Source: Bradyrhizobium manausense
GTDB lineage: Bacteria > Pseudomonadota > Alphaproteobacteria > Rhizobiales > Xanthobacteraceae
DNA length: 64,000 nucleotides
Reading direction: 5' to 3'
NCBI RefSeq assembly: GCF_018129685.1
Contig: NZ_JAFCLG010000007.1
Span: forward strand, 124,001-188,000
Positions within the stretch are counted from its first letter, which is position 1. Each line of letters starts with the position of its first letter. The position numbers and the translations under genes were made by a program. The notes under the pieces are model-generated. The model saw only the letters and a program-made list of their open reading frames with translations. It searched no databases and had not been told where the DNA came from. This document shows positions 22,463 to 31,689 of the stretch, one piece after another.

Positions 22463-23665
22463 ATGTCCTTCCTTGCCGCTGCGCTCGACCGTGTGAAGCC
22501 GTCCGCGACGATCGCGGTCACGGATAAAGCGCGCGCGCTGAAGGCGGCTGGCCGCAACGTCATCGGCCTCGGCGCCGGCGAGCCCGACTTCGACACGCCG
22601 GCCAACATCAAGCTGGCGGCGATCCACGCCATCGAGTCCGGCAAGACCAAGTACACCGCCGTTGACGGCATCCCCGAGCTGAAGGACGCGATCATCGCGA
22701 AGTTTCAGCGCGAGAACGGCGTCGCCTACAAGCCGAACCAGATCATCGTCGGCACCGGTGGCAAGCAGGTGCTCTACAACGCGCTGATGGCGACCATCAA
22801 TCCGGGCGACGAGGTGATCATCCCGGCGCCCTATTGGGTCAGCTATCCCGAGATGGTGGCGCTCGCCGGTGGCGAGCCGGTGCCGGTGGTCTGCACCGCC
22901 GCGACCGGCTTCAAGCTTCAGGCCGAGGCGCTCGATCGCGCGATCACGCCGAAGACCAAATGGGTGATCCTGTGCTCGCCGTCGAACCCGACCGGCGCGG
23001 CCTATACGCGCGCCGAGCTCAAGGCGCTCACCGACGTGCTGGTCAAGCACCCGCATGTGTGGGTGATGACCGACGACATGTATGAGCACCTCGTCTATGA
23101 CGACTTCCAGTTCACCACCGTCGCGCAGGTCGAGCCGAGCCTTTACGACCGCACGCTTACCGTGAACGGCGTGTCGAAGGCCTATTGCATGACCGGCTGG
23201 CGCATTGGCTATGCCGGCGGCCCCGCGCAGCTGATCAAGGCGATGTCGACCATCCAGTCGCAGTCGACCTCGAACCCGTGCTCGATTTCGCAATGGGCGT
23301 CGGTGGAAGCGTTGAACGGTCCGCAGGACTTCATCGCTGCCAACAACAAGGTGTTCAAGGAGCGTCGTGATCTCGTCGTCTCCATGCTCAACCAGGCCAA
23401 GGGCATCGAGTGCCCGCGTCCCGAAGGCGCGTTCTACGTCTATCCGTCCTGCGCCGGCACGATCGGCAAGACGGCGCCGTCGGGCAATGTGATCGGAAAC
23501 GACGAGCAGTTCGTCACCGAACTCCTGGAGACCGAAGGCGTTGCCGTGGTGCAGGGTTCGGCCTTCGGCCTCGGCCCGGCCTTCCGCATCTCCTACGCCA
23601 CCAAGACCTCCGACCTCGAAGACGCCTGCAAGCGCATCCAGCGCTTCTGCGGCAATCTGCGCTAG
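22463..23665 (+). CDS. aatA: Aspartate aminotransferase (class I/II, PLP-dependent), 400 aa
   Basis: Transfers the amino group between aspartate and 2-oxoglutarate to give oxaloacetate and glutamate; some rhizobial members also act on prephenate or aromatic acids. Fold-type I features are GLGAGEPDFDTPANIK at the N-terminus, KYTAVDGIPELKDAI, PYWVSYPEMV, SPSNPTGA, and the PLP-lysine motif VNGVSKAYCMTGWRIGYAGG with K239. A C-terminal arginine (FRISYATK) binds the substrate carboxylate. The start at 22463 (MSFLAAALDRVKPSAT) lies just after CAGGAGA; an ATG two codons earlier sits on the ribosome site. It is monocistronic. The alternative symbol aspC is used for the same family. Confidence 0.93.
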   Translation: MSFLAAALDRVKPSATIAVTDKARALKAAGRNVIGLGAGEPDFDTPANIKLAAIHAIESGKTKYTAVDGIPELKDAIIAKFQRENGVAYKPNQIIVGTGGKQVLYNALMATINPGDEVIIPAPYWVSYPEMVALAGGEPVPVVCTAATGFKLQAEALDRAITPKTKWVILCSPSNPTGAAYTRAELKALTDVLVKHPHVWVMTDDMYEHLVYDDFQFTTVAQVEPSLYDRTLTVNGVSKAYCMTGWRIGYAGGPAQLIKAMSTIQSQSTSNPCSISQWASVEALNGPQDFIAANNKVFKERRDLVVSMLNQAKGIECPRPEGAFYVYPSCAGTIGKTAPSGNVIGNDEQFVTELLETEGVAVVQGSAFGLGPAFRISYATKTSDLEDACKRIQRFCGNLR

Positions 23666-23681
23666 GCGCGCGGCAATGCTT

Positions 23682-23835
23682 TCCCTCTCCCCTTGCGGGA
23701 GAGGGTGGATCGCCGCGCAGCGGCGAGACGGGTGAGGGGTTCTCTCCGCGCATAATTCTATCGCGATGGCATTCCCGGAGAGAACCCCTCATCCGGCGCT
23801 TTGCGCCACCTTCTCCCGCAAGGGGAGAAGGGAAG
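23682..23835. repeat. Intergenic palindromic repeat, CCTCTCC/GGAGAGG family (copy 4)
   Basis: The left arm CCCTCTCCCCTTGCGGGAGA and the right arm TTCTCCCGCAAGGGGAGAAG enclose GACGGGTGAGGGGTTCTCTC and its inverse GAGAGAACCCCTCATCCG. This gives a long two-stem structure immediately after the aminotransferase stop. Confidence 0.88.
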
Positions 23836-23924
23836 ACAGCGCATCCCTCTTGTGGCATAGAACGCCCTGTGGCTTCCTGCCGCGCTCTCTTTGCTCGCGT
23901 CCCATTCATAGCCGGAGATATTTC

Positions 23925-24407
23925 ATGCGCCGCTCACTCCTCCTCGCCGGGCTCGCCGCAGCTAGCCTCGTCGCCTCCATCGCGAGCGCCAGCGCGCAGT
24001 CGTCGCGGATGGTGCAGGTCGGCGTGCTTGAATGCCGTGGCGGCGCCAGCGTCGGCTTCATCGTGGGATCGGTGACCAATCTCGGCTGCGTGCTGCGCGT
24101 CGATGGCTTGCCCGACGACCGCTATGTCGCGACGATCCGCAAAGTGGGTATCGACCTCGGCATCACCCAGGAGACGGCGCTCGCCTGGGGCGTGTTCGCA
24201 CCGGTCAACCGGCTCGGCCCCGGCGATCTCGCCGGAAATTATGCCGGTGCGCAGGGCAGCGCTTCGGTCGGCGTCGGCCTCGGTGGCAATGTGCTGGTCG
24301 GGGGCTCCAATAACTCGATCGCGCTTCAGCCGCTCAGCGTGCAGGGTCAGGTCGGTCTCAACGTCGCGGCCGGACTCGAAAGCCTGGAACTTCGTCCGGG
24401 CCGTTAG
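23925..24407 (+). CDS. DUF992 family exported protein, 160 aa
   Basis: The signal peptide is RRSLLLAGLAAASLVASIASASA with cleavage before QSSRM. The DUF992 body follows: VQVGVLECRGGASVGFIVGS, the cysteine pair CRGG and NLGCVL, DDRYVATIRKVGIDLGIT, and a Gly-rich end (GVGLGGNVLVGGSNNSIALQPLSVQGQVGLNVAAGL). This alphaproteobacterial family is periplasmic or outer-membrane linked and of unknown function; the two cysteines could form a disulfide. The ATG at 23925 has GGAG 9 bases upstream. The frame before it is the translated intergenic repeat and is rejected. Confidence 0.85.
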   Translation: MRRSLLLAGLAAASLVASIASASAQSSRMVQVGVLECRGGASVGFIVGSVTNLGCVLRVDGLPDDRYVATIRKVGIDLGITQETALAWGVFAPVNRLGPGDLAGNYAGAQGSASVGVGLGGNVLVGGSNNSIALQPLSVQGQVGLNVAAGLESLELRPGR

Positions 24408-24427
24408 CGGCGTGTCAGCGGAGGTGT

Positions 24428-24464
24428 TGGTTCACCTCTCCCCGCTGGGGTGAGGTGGGACGCC
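24428..24464. repeat. Partial intergenic repeat, CCTCTCC family (copy 5, truncated)
   Basis: Only the GGTTCACCTCTCCCCGCTGG GGTGAGGTGGGACGC arm is present, between the DUF992 gene and the EF-G-like gene. No matching right arm is seen before 24617. Confidence 0.6.
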
Positions 24465-24616
24465 GGCTCAAGGCCGAACCGACTCTCACCAGTCATCGAG
24501 ACTTACCGACGACGCACCGCAGCGACGTTTGACGCTTGCCAAATCTCGGGGACGGGCAGAGCATCTGCGTTTGCCGACCCAATCATGGGCCGAGCTCCAC
24601 ACCAAGGAGGCGGCGA

Positions 24617-26665
24617 ATGGGACAAGACGTCAGAAGTCCCCGAGGTCCACGGTGCATCGCGCTGGTGGGCCCTTTCCAATCAGGTAAAACCACACTTCTC
24701 GAAGCGATCCTGGCGCGCACGGGCGCCATCCCGCGCGCCGGCAGTGTCGACGCCGGAACGTCCGTCGGCGACGCCACGCCTGAGGCCCGTCATCACAAGA
24801 TGACTGTCGGGCTGACTGCCGCCACCACGAGTTTCATGGGCGACAGCTACACCTTCCTGGATTGTCCCGGTTCCGTCGAGTTCGCCCACGACATGCGCGC
24901 CGCGCTTCCCGCGGTCGACGCCGCCATCGTGGTCTGCGAGGCCGACGAGAAGAAGCTGCCGCAGCTTCAGATCATTCTGCGCGAGCTGGAGGAGCTGAAG
25001 ATCCCGCGTTTCCTGTTCCTCAACAAGATCGACCGCGCCAACAAGCGCATCCGCGAGACGCTCGCGATGCTGCAGCCCGCCTCTCGCGTGCCGCTGGTGC
25101 TGCGCCAGATCCCGATCTGGAAGGGCGAGCTGATCGAGGGCTTTGTCGATCTCGCGCTGGAGCGCGCGTTCGTCTATCGCGAGCACAAGGCGTCCGAAGT
25201 GGTCGCGCTCGAAGGCGGCAATCTCGATCGCGAGAAGGAAGCCCGCTTCTCGATGCTGGAGAAGCTCGCCGATCACGACGACGCGCTGATGGAGCAATTG
25301 CTCGAGGACATCCAGCCGCCGCGCGATGCCGTGTTCGACGATCTCGCCCGCGAATTGCGCGAGGGGCTGATCTGCCCTGTTCTGCTCGGTGCGGCGGCGC
25401 GCGAGAACGGCGTGCTGCGCCTGATGAAGGCGCTGCGTCATGAGGTGCCCGGTATCGCGGAAACCGCAAAGCGTCTCGGTGCACCTGAAAGCAAGGATGC
25501 GCTCGGCTTCGTCTTCAAGACGCTGCACTCGCAGCACGGCGGAAAACTGTCGCTGACACGGCTGCTCGCCGGCCATCTCGACGACGGCGCCACGCTGCAA
25601 TCCTCCTCCGGCGGCGTGAGCCGCATCTCCGGCATCCTCGCCGTGAGCGGCGCTTACGACAGCAAGCGTGCCTCGGCCGAAGCCGGCGACACCGTCGCGC
25701 TTGCCAAGCTCGATGCGGTCAAGACCGGCGACACCGTCTCGAGCGGCAAGACCGCACCTGGCGCGCTTGCGGCGCCAGAACCGACGCCGCCTGTGCTCGC
25801 CATGTCGGTCGCGGCCACCGATCGCAAGGATGACGTCAAGCTCGGCCAGGCGTTGATGCGGCTGCACGAGGAGGATCCGTCGCTCGTCGTCGTGCAGAAC
25901 GCCCAGACCCACGACACCGTGCTGTGGGGACAGGGCGAGATGCATCTGCGTGTCGCAAGCGAGCGGCTCAGCGATCGCTTCGGCGTCAAGATCTCCTCGC
26001 ATCCGCCCGCGATCGGCTATCAGGAGACCATCCGCAAGCCGATCACCCAGCGCGGACGCCACAAGAAGCAATCGGGCGGTCACGGCCAGTTCGGCGATGT
26101 CGTGCTCGAGATCAAGCCGCTGCCGCGCGGCGAAGGCTTCAGGTTCGCCGAGAAGGTCGTCGGCGGCGCTGTGCCGCGCAACTATATCGGCGCGGTGGAG
26201 GAGGGCGTTGTCGACGGGCTCGCCCGCGGCCCGCTCGGCTTCCCCGTCACCGACCTCGAAGTGACCCTGACCGACGGCTCCTATCACAGCGTCGATTCCT
26301 CCGACCTCGCCTTCCGCACGGCGGCGCGGATCGGGCTCAACGAAGGCCTGCCGCAATGCCAGTCGGTGTTGCTGGAGCCGATCCACCTGGTCGAGATCGT
26401 CTGTCCGACCGAGGCCACCGCCAAGATCAACGCGATCCTGTCGGCGCGGCGCGGCCAGATCCTCGGCTTCGACACCCGCGACGGCTGGAGCGGCTGGGAC
26501 TGCGTCCGCGCCATGATGCCGGAAGCCGAGATCGGCGAGCTCATCGTCGAGCTTCGTTCCGCCACCGCCGGTGCGGGCAGCTTCACGCGCCAGTTCGACC
26601 ACATGGCCGAAGTCACGGGACGTGCCGCCGACCAGATCATCGCCGCGCATCAGCACGCGGCGTGA
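24617..26665 (+). CDS. Elongation factor G-like GTPase, 682 aa
   Basis: Translational GTPase of the EF-G-like (FusA2) group with all five EF-G domains. The G motifs are altered from canonical EF-G: P-loop VGPFQSGKTT (residues 17-26) in place of AHIDAGKTT, DCPGSVEF in place of DTPGHVDF, and NKID kept. The domain IV region keeps KPITQRGRHKKQSGGHGQFGDV. Such proteins are usually second copies that do not replace EF-G in translocation; a role in stress or ribosome recycling is guessed but unproven. The ATG at 24617 follows a perfect AAGGAGG. A canonical fusA would be expected elsewhere in the genome. Confidence 0.88.
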   Translation: MGQDVRSPRGPRCIALVGPFQSGKTTLLEAILARTGAIPRAGSVDAGTSVGDATPEARHHKMTVGLTAATTSFMGDSYTFLDCPGSVEFAHDMRAALPAVDAAIVVCEADEKKLPQLQIILRELEELKIPRFLFLNKIDRANKRIRETLAMLQPASRVPLVLRQIPIWKGELIEGFVDLALERAFVYREHKASEVVALEGGNLDREKEARFSMLEKLADHDDALMEQLLEDIQPPRDAVFDDLARELREGLICPVLLGAAARENGVLRLMKALRHEVPGIAETAKRLGAPESKDALGFVFKTLHSQHGGKLSLTRLLAGHLDDGATLQSSSGGVSRISGILAVSGAYDSKRASAEAGDTVALAKLDAVKTGDTVSSGKTAPGALAAPEPTPPVLAMSVAATDRKDDVKLGQALMRLHEEDPSLVVVQNAQTHDTVLWGQGEMHLRVASERLSDRFGVKISSHPPAIGYQETIRKPITQRGRHKKQSGGHGQFGDVVLEIKPLPRGEGFRFAEKVVGGAVPRNYIGAVEEGVVDGLARGPLGFPVTDLEVTLTDGSYHSVDSSDLAFRTAARIGLNEGLPQCQSVLLEPIHLVEIVCPTEATAKINAILSARRGQILGFDTRDGWSGWDCVRAMMPEAEIGELIVELRSATAGAGSFTRQFDHMAEVTGRAADQIIAAHQHAA

Positions 26666-26740
26666 CCGGCTAGGGCGACATTGCTTCCTCCTCTTTTCGC
26701 CCCTGCGGTGAGGGGAGGAGCAAGTCCGAGGCGTTTCCAC

Positions 26741-26823
26741 GCGTCATTGCGAGCGTAGCGAAGCAATCCAGGGTCTTTCCGCGGAGGGATTCTGGATTGC
26801 TTCGCTGCGCTCGCAATGACGGA
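26741..26823. repeat. Intergenic repeat, CGTCATTGCGAGCG family (copy 2)
   Basis: GCGTCATTGCGAGCGTAGCGAAGCAATCCAG and the inverse CTGGATTGCTTCGCTGCGCTCGCAATGACGG form one long near-perfect hairpin. Same family as 13240-13358. Confidence 0.88.
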
Positions 26824-27005
26824 GGAGACACAGGCGCATGGCGTCACTCCGCAACCTGCGCTTTATCATTAGGCCAATGAGCGTGCGATGGCGGACATCA
26901 AGGCAGCCCCCCTGGCTTGGCCGAACCGGCGGATCGCCCCTCGCCTGCTTGACAGGACCGGCCGGACGCGAAATGGATCGCCCTCGAACACGACCCGAGG
27001 GAAGG

Positions 27006-27845
27006 ATGACCACGCCCAAACCGCCTGCAGCCTGCTTGATCGGATGGCCGGCCGCGCATTCGCGCTCGCCGTTGATCCATCATTACTGGCTGCGCACGCT
27101 CGGCATCGCAGGCGGCTATGTCATCGAGGCCGTTCCGCCCGACGACTTGCGCGACTTCGTGCTCCGGCTGTCGCTGCGTGGTTTCGTCGGCGCCAACGTC
27201 ACCATTCCGCACAAGGAAGGCGTGCTCGGGCTGTCGTCCCCCGATGCGCGCGCCAAGGCCGTGGGCGCCGCCAACACGCTGTGGTTTTCCGATGGTGAGC
27301 TGCGCTCGACCAACACCGACGTCGAGGGCTTTCTCGGCAATCTCGACGCCAGCGCGCCTGGCTGGGACAAGGCCGAGGAGGCGCTCGTGCTCGGCGCCGG
27401 CGGCGCCTCGCGTGCGGTGGTGTTCGGCCTGCTGGAACGCGGCTTCACCCGTGTCCATCTTGCCAACCGCACGCTGACGCGGGCCGAGGCGCTGGCGGCG
27501 CAGTTCGGGCCGAACGTGCGTCCGCTCGCCTGGGACGGGATCGACGAGGTGCTGCCGCGGGCAAACCTTCTCGTGAACACGACCTCGCTCGGCATGCACG
27601 GCCAGCCCGCGCTCGAGATCGATGTGGCGCGGCTGCCGCAGGAGGCCGTCGTCGCCGACCTCGTCTACGTTCCCCTGGTGACGCCGCTGCTCGCGGCCGC
27701 CCGGGGCCGTGGGCTGAGGACCGCCGACGGGCTCGGCATGCTGCTGCACCAGGCGGTCCGCGGCTTCGAGCTGTGGTTCGGCCAGCGGCCGCAAGTGACC
27801 GCCGAGCTGCGCGCGGTGGTCGAGGCCGATCTCACAAAGACTTGA
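27006..27845 (+). CDS. aroE: Shikimate dehydrogenase, 279 aa
   Basis: NADP-dependent reduction of 3-dehydroshikimate to shikimate, step 4 of the aromatic pathway. The substrate-binding domain has IGWPAAHSRSPLIHHYWL and the catalytic lysine K70 in GANVTIPHKEG, with the partner Asp in NTDVEGF. The NADP Rossmann loop is VLGAGGASRAVVFGL, and a C-terminal GLGMLLHQAVRGFELWFG completes the fold. The ATG at 27006 lies behind GAGGGAAGG; the longer frame from 26838 starts within repeat-derived sequence. In many rhizobia aroE sits near coaE and dnaQ, which are not seen here. Confidence 0.93.
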   Translation: MTTPKPPAACLIGWPAAHSRSPLIHHYWLRTLGIAGGYVIEAVPPDDLRDFVLRLSLRGFVGANVTIPHKEGVLGLSSPDARAKAVGAANTLWFSDGELRSTNTDVEGFLGNLDASAPGWDKAEEALVLGAGGASRAVVFGLLERGFTRVHLANRTLTRAEALAAQFGPNVRPLAWDGIDEVLPRANLLVNTTSLGMHGQPALEIDVARLPQEAVVADLVYVPLVTPLLAAARGRGLRTADGLGMLLHQAVRGFELWFGQRPQVTAELRAVVEADLTKT

Positions 27846-27900
27846 GAGAATAGGGCGCCGTCTCCGGCGTTCTAACCGGTGGGAATAATCGGAGACATCA

Positions 27901-28527
27901 ATGACGATCCAACGTGCCAGTTTCACGCGCCCGCTCATCGCTGTTGCGATGGTGGCTGCTTCCACCTTTGCCGCCGTCGCGCAAAGGGCGCCGGTGCCGA
28001 CCCGCGTGCGCGGCACGATCGAAAGCGTCGAGGGCGACACCATGCAGGTCAAGTCGCGCACTGGCGAGGAGGTCAAGCTCCACATCGCTTCCGACGCGCG
28101 CATCGCGGATATCATCAAGATTTCGCTTGCTGACATCAAGGTCGGCTCGTTCGTCGGCGTCACCACCGTGCCGGGACCTGACGGCGGCAATAATGCCGTC
28201 GAGGTCCACGTGTTTCCGGAGAGCATGCGCGGCACCGGCGAAGGCTCGCGGCCCTACGATCTGAAGCCGAACTCCAGCATGACCAATGCGACGGTGTCGG
28301 AGAGCGTCGTGGGCAACGACGGCCACACGCTTGTCGTCAAGTACAAGGACGGCGAGAAGAAGGTCTTCGTCTCCGATATGACGCCGGTCGTAACCTTCAT
28401 GCCCGGCGACAAGTCCGAATTGAAGCCCGGCGCCAAGGTCATCGCCGTCATGAAGCAATTGCCTGATGGCTCGCTCGAGACCGATCGCGTCAGCGTCGGC
28501 CGTGAAGGCCTGACCCCGCCGATGTGA
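27901..28527 (+). CDS. Hypothetical exported protein, 208 aa
   Basis: The signal peptide is TRPLIAVAMVAASTFAAVAQ. Two similar beta-rich modules follow: RVRGTIESVEGDTMQVKSRTGEEVKLHIASD at the start, and VVKYKDGEKKVFVSDMTPVV with KSELKPGAKVIAVM toward the end. These resemble the small OB/DUF5666-like modules of periplasmic proteins. The ATG at 27901 has GGAGAC upstream. It starts 55 bp after aroE and may share its transcript. I recall orthologues carrying inconsistent automatic names (for example metal ABC transporter permease), which the sequence does not support. Confidence 0.75.
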   Translation: MTIQRASFTRPLIAVAMVAASTFAAVAQRAPVPTRVRGTIESVEGDTMQVKSRTGEEVKLHIASDARIADIIKISLADIKVGSFVGVTTVPGPDGGNNAVEVHVFPESMRGTGEGSRPYDLKPNSSMTNATVSESVVGNDGHTLVVKYKDGEKKVFVSDMTPVVTFMPGDKSELKPGAKVIAVMKQLPDGSLETDRVSVGREGLTPPM

Positions 28528-28560
28528 TCGGTTGTGCGCTGAACGCGTAGAACCTGAAAG

Positions 28561-28672
28561 GTGAGTTAGGCGAAGCCGTAACCCACCAAGCTTCCGCAAA
28601 TGCCGACCGAAGTTGGTGGGTTACGCTCAACGGATTGCGCTTCGCGCATCCGCTGAGCTAACCCACCCTACG
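28561..28672. repeat. Intergenic repeat, GTGGGTTACGC family (copy 1)
   Basis: GTGAGTTAGGCGAAGCCGTAACCCACC, then TTGGTGGGTTACGCTCAACGGATTGCGC...GCTAACCCACCCTACGGC. Inverted GTGGGTTA/TAACCCAC units pair with each other. The second copy, 51793-51882, has the same units. Confidence 0.85.
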
Positions 28673-28684
28673 GCACTTGCATCC

Positions 28685-29827
28685 CTACGGTGCCTCCGCA
28701 ATCACGTGATCGTCGATCTCCTCGATCCGGTTCACGCCGCACAGTCCCATGGTGGTGAGCAGCTCCTTCTGGATGATGTCGATCGCCTTGGCGACGCCGG
28801 CCTGGCCGCCGGCGCCCAGCCCGTAAGCATAGGCGCGGCCGATCATGCACGACTTGGCGCCGAGCGCGAGCGCGCGCATCACGTCCTGGCCGGAGCGGAT
28901 GCCGCCGTCGAACATGATCTCCATCTTCTCGCCGACGGCGTCGACGATCTCCGGCAGCACCTCGATCGAGGACGGTGCGCCGTCGAGCTGACGGCCGCCG
29001 TGGTTCGACACGACCAGCGCCTGCGCGCCGGTCTTGGCCGCTTCCTGGGCGTCCTCGACGTCGAGAATGCCCTTGATGATGAGCTTGCCCGGCCAGATGC
29101 TCCGGATCCACTCGACGTCCTTCCAGTTCAGCGAGGTGTCGAACTGCGAGGCGGTCCACTCGGCGAGGCGGTTGAGGTCCTCGGTGTTCTTCACGTGTCC
29201 TGCGATGTTGCCGAAGGTTCGGCGCTTGCCTTGCAGCACGCCGGAAACCCAGGCCGGCTTGGTCGCGAAGTCGATGAATTTCGACAGCGACCATTCGGGC
29301 GGGATCGTCATGCCGTTCTTGATGTCGGCGTGGCGCTGGCCGATCACCTGCAGGTCGACGGTCAACACCAGCGCGCTGCACTTTGCCGCGATGGCGCGCT
29401 GGATCAATTCCTTGATGAAGCCGCGGTCCTTCATCACGTAGAGCTGAAACCAGAACGGCTTCTCGACGGCGGCGGCGATGTCCTCGATCGAGCAGATCGA
29501 CATGGTCGACTGCGTGAACGGGATGCCGGCGGCCTGCGCCGCGCGGCAGGCGTGAATCTCGCCGTCGCCGTGCTGCATGCCGAGCAGGCCGACCGGCGCC
29601 AGCACCAGCGGCATGGTCGAGACCTCGCCGAGGATCGTGGTCGAGGTGTCGCGCTTGGAGACGTCGACCAGGATGCGCTGGCGGAACTTGATCTGCTGCA
29701 AGTCCTCGCGATTGGCGCGCAGCGTTTCCTCGGCATAGGAGCCGCGGTCGCAATAGTCGAAGAATGCCTTCGGCACGCGGCGCTTATGCAGTGCGCGAAG
29801 ATCGTCGATACAGGTGATATGCTTCAT
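28685..29827 (-). CDS. lldD: FMN-dependent L-lactate dehydrogenase / alpha-hydroxy-acid dehydrogenase, 380 aa
   Basis: TIM-barrel flavoenzyme that oxidises L-lactate to pyruvate and passes electrons to the respiratory chain. Family marks are FFDYCDRGSYAEETLRANR at the N-terminus, LAPVGLLGMQHGDGE, the FMN and substrate residues QLYVMKDRG, and the signature SNHGGRQLDGAPSSIEVLPE with the catalytic His, followed by FDGGIRSGQDV and KSCMIGRAYAYGLG. The start MKHITCIDDLRALHKRRVPK at 29827 fits LldD proteins; GGGGA lies upstream. It is monocistronic. A related 2-hydroxyacid oxidase is possible, but LldD is the best fit. Confidence 0.88.
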   Translation of the reverse strand: MKHITCIDDLRALHKRRVPKAFFDYCDRGSYAEETLRANREDLQQIKFRQRILVDVSKRDTSTTILGEVSTMPLVLAPVGLLGMQHGDGEIHACRAAQAAGIPFTQSTMSICSIEDIAAAVEKPFWFQLYVMKDRGFIKELIQRAIAAKCSALVLTVDLQVIGQRHADIKNGMTIPPEWSLSKFIDFATKPAWVSGVLQGKRRTFGNIAGHVKNTEDLNRLAEWTASQFDTSLNWKDVEWIRSIWPGKLIIKGILDVEDAQEAAKTGAQALVVSNHGGRQLDGAPSSIEVLPEIVDAVGEKMEIMFDGGIRSGQDVMRALALGAKSCMIGRAYAYGLGAGGQAGVAKAIDIIQKELLTTMGLCGVNRIEEIDDHVIAEAP

Positions 29828-29946
29828 GAACGTTCCCCGCCCGTCTTGTTTTAGGGAGTCTTGTCTTAGGAAGTCTTGCATCGGAAGGTTTAGGGGTCAT
29901 CTAGCATGGTTGGATGCACAGCCAAATCGTTTGCGAGAGGGGCGCC

Positions 29947-30114
29947 ATGACCACGCCGCGCACCGGGCCTTCGCCGGAAGAAATCAAGCAGAAGCAGGAC
30001 CTCGACGACGCGCTGGAGGAGGGGCTGGAGGAGACCTTTCCGGGCTCCGACCCGGTCAACGTCATCCAGCCGGCGCCGAGCCGCGAGGATGGCCACGTCA
30101 AGCGAAAGGGCTGA
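29947..30114 (+). CDS. Small conserved hypothetical protein, 55 aa
   Basis: An acidic, probably disordered small protein: TTPRTGPSPEEIKQKQDLDD, then ALEEGLEETFPGSDPVNVIQP, which I recognise as a recurring motif of short rhizobial proteins of unknown function, then a basic end (HVKRKG). The ATG at 29947 follows GCGAGAGGGGCGCC, a good ribosome site; the frame from 29914 begins without one. It is divergent from lldD. Confidence 0.65.
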   Translation: MTTPRTGPSPEEIKQKQDLDDALEEGLEETFPGSDPVNVIQPAPSREDGHVKRKG

Positions 30115-30334
30115 GGCCAGTTCCGCCTCGTTCCCGCGTCCGAAGCGGAAATATAATGTTAACAACAGGTTACCGGTTCGCCGCCAAGTCCGGTTCCGTA
30201 ATGATTCATCATATTTTTTGAAGCCAATTTAGCGGCCCAGGCATTATAAGACCTCAGCAAATCAGGGATGCGGGTCGCGTCAGGGCACCCGGAGGTTGTG
30301 TTGGGGATCCCTGGTTGTTGCGTGGGGGACGATG

Positions 30335-31678
30335 ATGAGCCGCAAATATTTCGGGACGGACGGGATCCGGGGCCGCGCCAACGGACTGATCACGCCGGAG
30401 CTCGCGCTCAAGGTCGGCCAGGCCGCCGGCCTTGCGTTTCAGCGCGGCGATCACCGCCACCGGGTCGTGATCGGCAAGGACACGCGGCTGTCCGGCTACA
30501 TGATCGAATACGCGATGGTCGCGGGCTTCACCTCAGTCGGCATGGACGTGCTCCTGGTCGGCCCGATGCCGACGCCGGCCGTGGCGATGCTGACCAAGTC
30601 GATGCGCGCCGATCTCGGCGTCATGATCTCGGCCTCGCACAACCTGTTCGAGGACAACGGCATCAAGCTGTTCGGCCCGCAGGGTTTCAAACTTTCCGAC
30701 GACGTCGAGAAGCAGATCGAGCTGCTGCTCGACGAGCCGATCGACCGGCGGCTGGCGCAGAGCGCTAGCCTCGGTCGCGCCCGCCGCATCGACGGCGTGC
30801 ATGACCGTTACATCGAGTTCGCCAAGCGCACGCTGCCGCGCGATCTCTCGCTCGATGGCTTGCGCGTCGTGGTCGATTGCGCCAATGGCGCCGCCTACAA
30901 GGTGGTGCCGGAAGCGCTCTGGGAATTGGGCGCCGATGTGGTGCCGATCGGGGTCGAGCCCGACGGCTTCAACATCAACAAGGATTGCGGCTCGACCTCG
31001 CCGGAAGCGCTGTCGAAGAAGGTGCGCGAGATGCGCGCCGACATCGGCATCGCGCTGGACGGCGACGCCGACCGCGTCATCCTGGTCGACGAGCGCGGCC
31101 ATGTCGTCGACGGCGACCAGTTGCTGGCGGTGATCGCGCAGAGCTGGAAGGAAGACGGACGGCTGTCGCGTCCGGGCATCGTCGCCACCGTGATGTCCAA
31201 TCTCGGCCTCGAGCGTTTCCTGAAAGAGCAGGGGCTCGATCTGGTGCGCACGCCGGTCGGCGACCGCTACGTGCTCGAGCAGATGCTGAGCGGCGGCTAC
31301 AATCTCGGCGGCGAGCAGTCCGGCCATATCATCCTGTCGGACTACGCCACCACAGGCGACGGTTTCGTGGCCGCGCTGCAGGTGCTGGCGGTGGTGCAGA
31401 AGCTGCGCCGGCCGGTCTCCGAGGTCTGCCATCGCTTCGATCCGCTGCCGCAGATCCTCAAGAACGTTCGCCACAAGGGCGGCAAGCCGCTCGACGACAC
31501 CGATGTGAAGTCGGCGATCTCCGACGGCGAGAAGCGCCTCAACGGCCATGGCCGTTTGCTGATCCGCTCCTCCGGCACCGAGCCCGTGATCCGCGTCATG
31601 GGCGAGGGCGAGGACCGCATCCTGGTCGAGGACGTCGTCGACACCATTGTCTCGGCGCTGGGCCAGGCCGCGGCGTGA
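30335..31678 (+). CDS. glmM: Phosphoglucosamine mutase, 447 aa
   Basis: Interconverts glucosamine-6-phosphate and glucosamine-1-phosphate on the way to UDP-GlcNAc for peptidoglycan and lipid A. The N-terminus is KYFGTDGIRGRANG. The phosphoserine loop is ISASHNLFEDNGIK with S101. The metal-binding loop is DGDADRVILVD and the sugar-binding loop GGEQSGHII. The C-terminal phosphate-binding loop is IRSSGTEPVIRVMGEG. The ATG at 30335 lies 6 bases after GGGGG. It is 447 aa, the usual length. The expected neighbour ftsH is not in the window. Confidence 0.96.
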   Translation: MSRKYFGTDGIRGRANGLITPELALKVGQAAGLAFQRGDHRHRVVIGKDTRLSGYMIEYAMVAGFTSVGMDVLLVGPMPTPAVAMLTKSMRADLGVMISASHNLFEDNGIKLFGPQGFKLSDDVEKQIELLLDEPIDRRLAQSASLGRARRIDGVHDRYIEFAKRTLPRDLSLDGLRVVVDCANGAAYKVVPEALWELGADVVPIGVEPDGFNINKDCGSTSPEALSKKVREMRADIGIALDGDADRVILVDERGHVVDGDQLLAVIAQSWKEDGRLSRPGIVATVMSNLGLERFLKEQGLDLVRTPVGDRYVLEQMLSGGYNLGGEQSGHIILSDYATTGDGFVAALQVLAVVQKLRRPVSEVCHRFDPLPQILKNVRHKGGKPLDDTDVKSAISDGEKRLNGHGRLLIRSSGTEPVIRVMGEGEDRILVEDVVDTIVSALGQAAA

Positions 31679-31689
31679 GCCTTCTTCTT

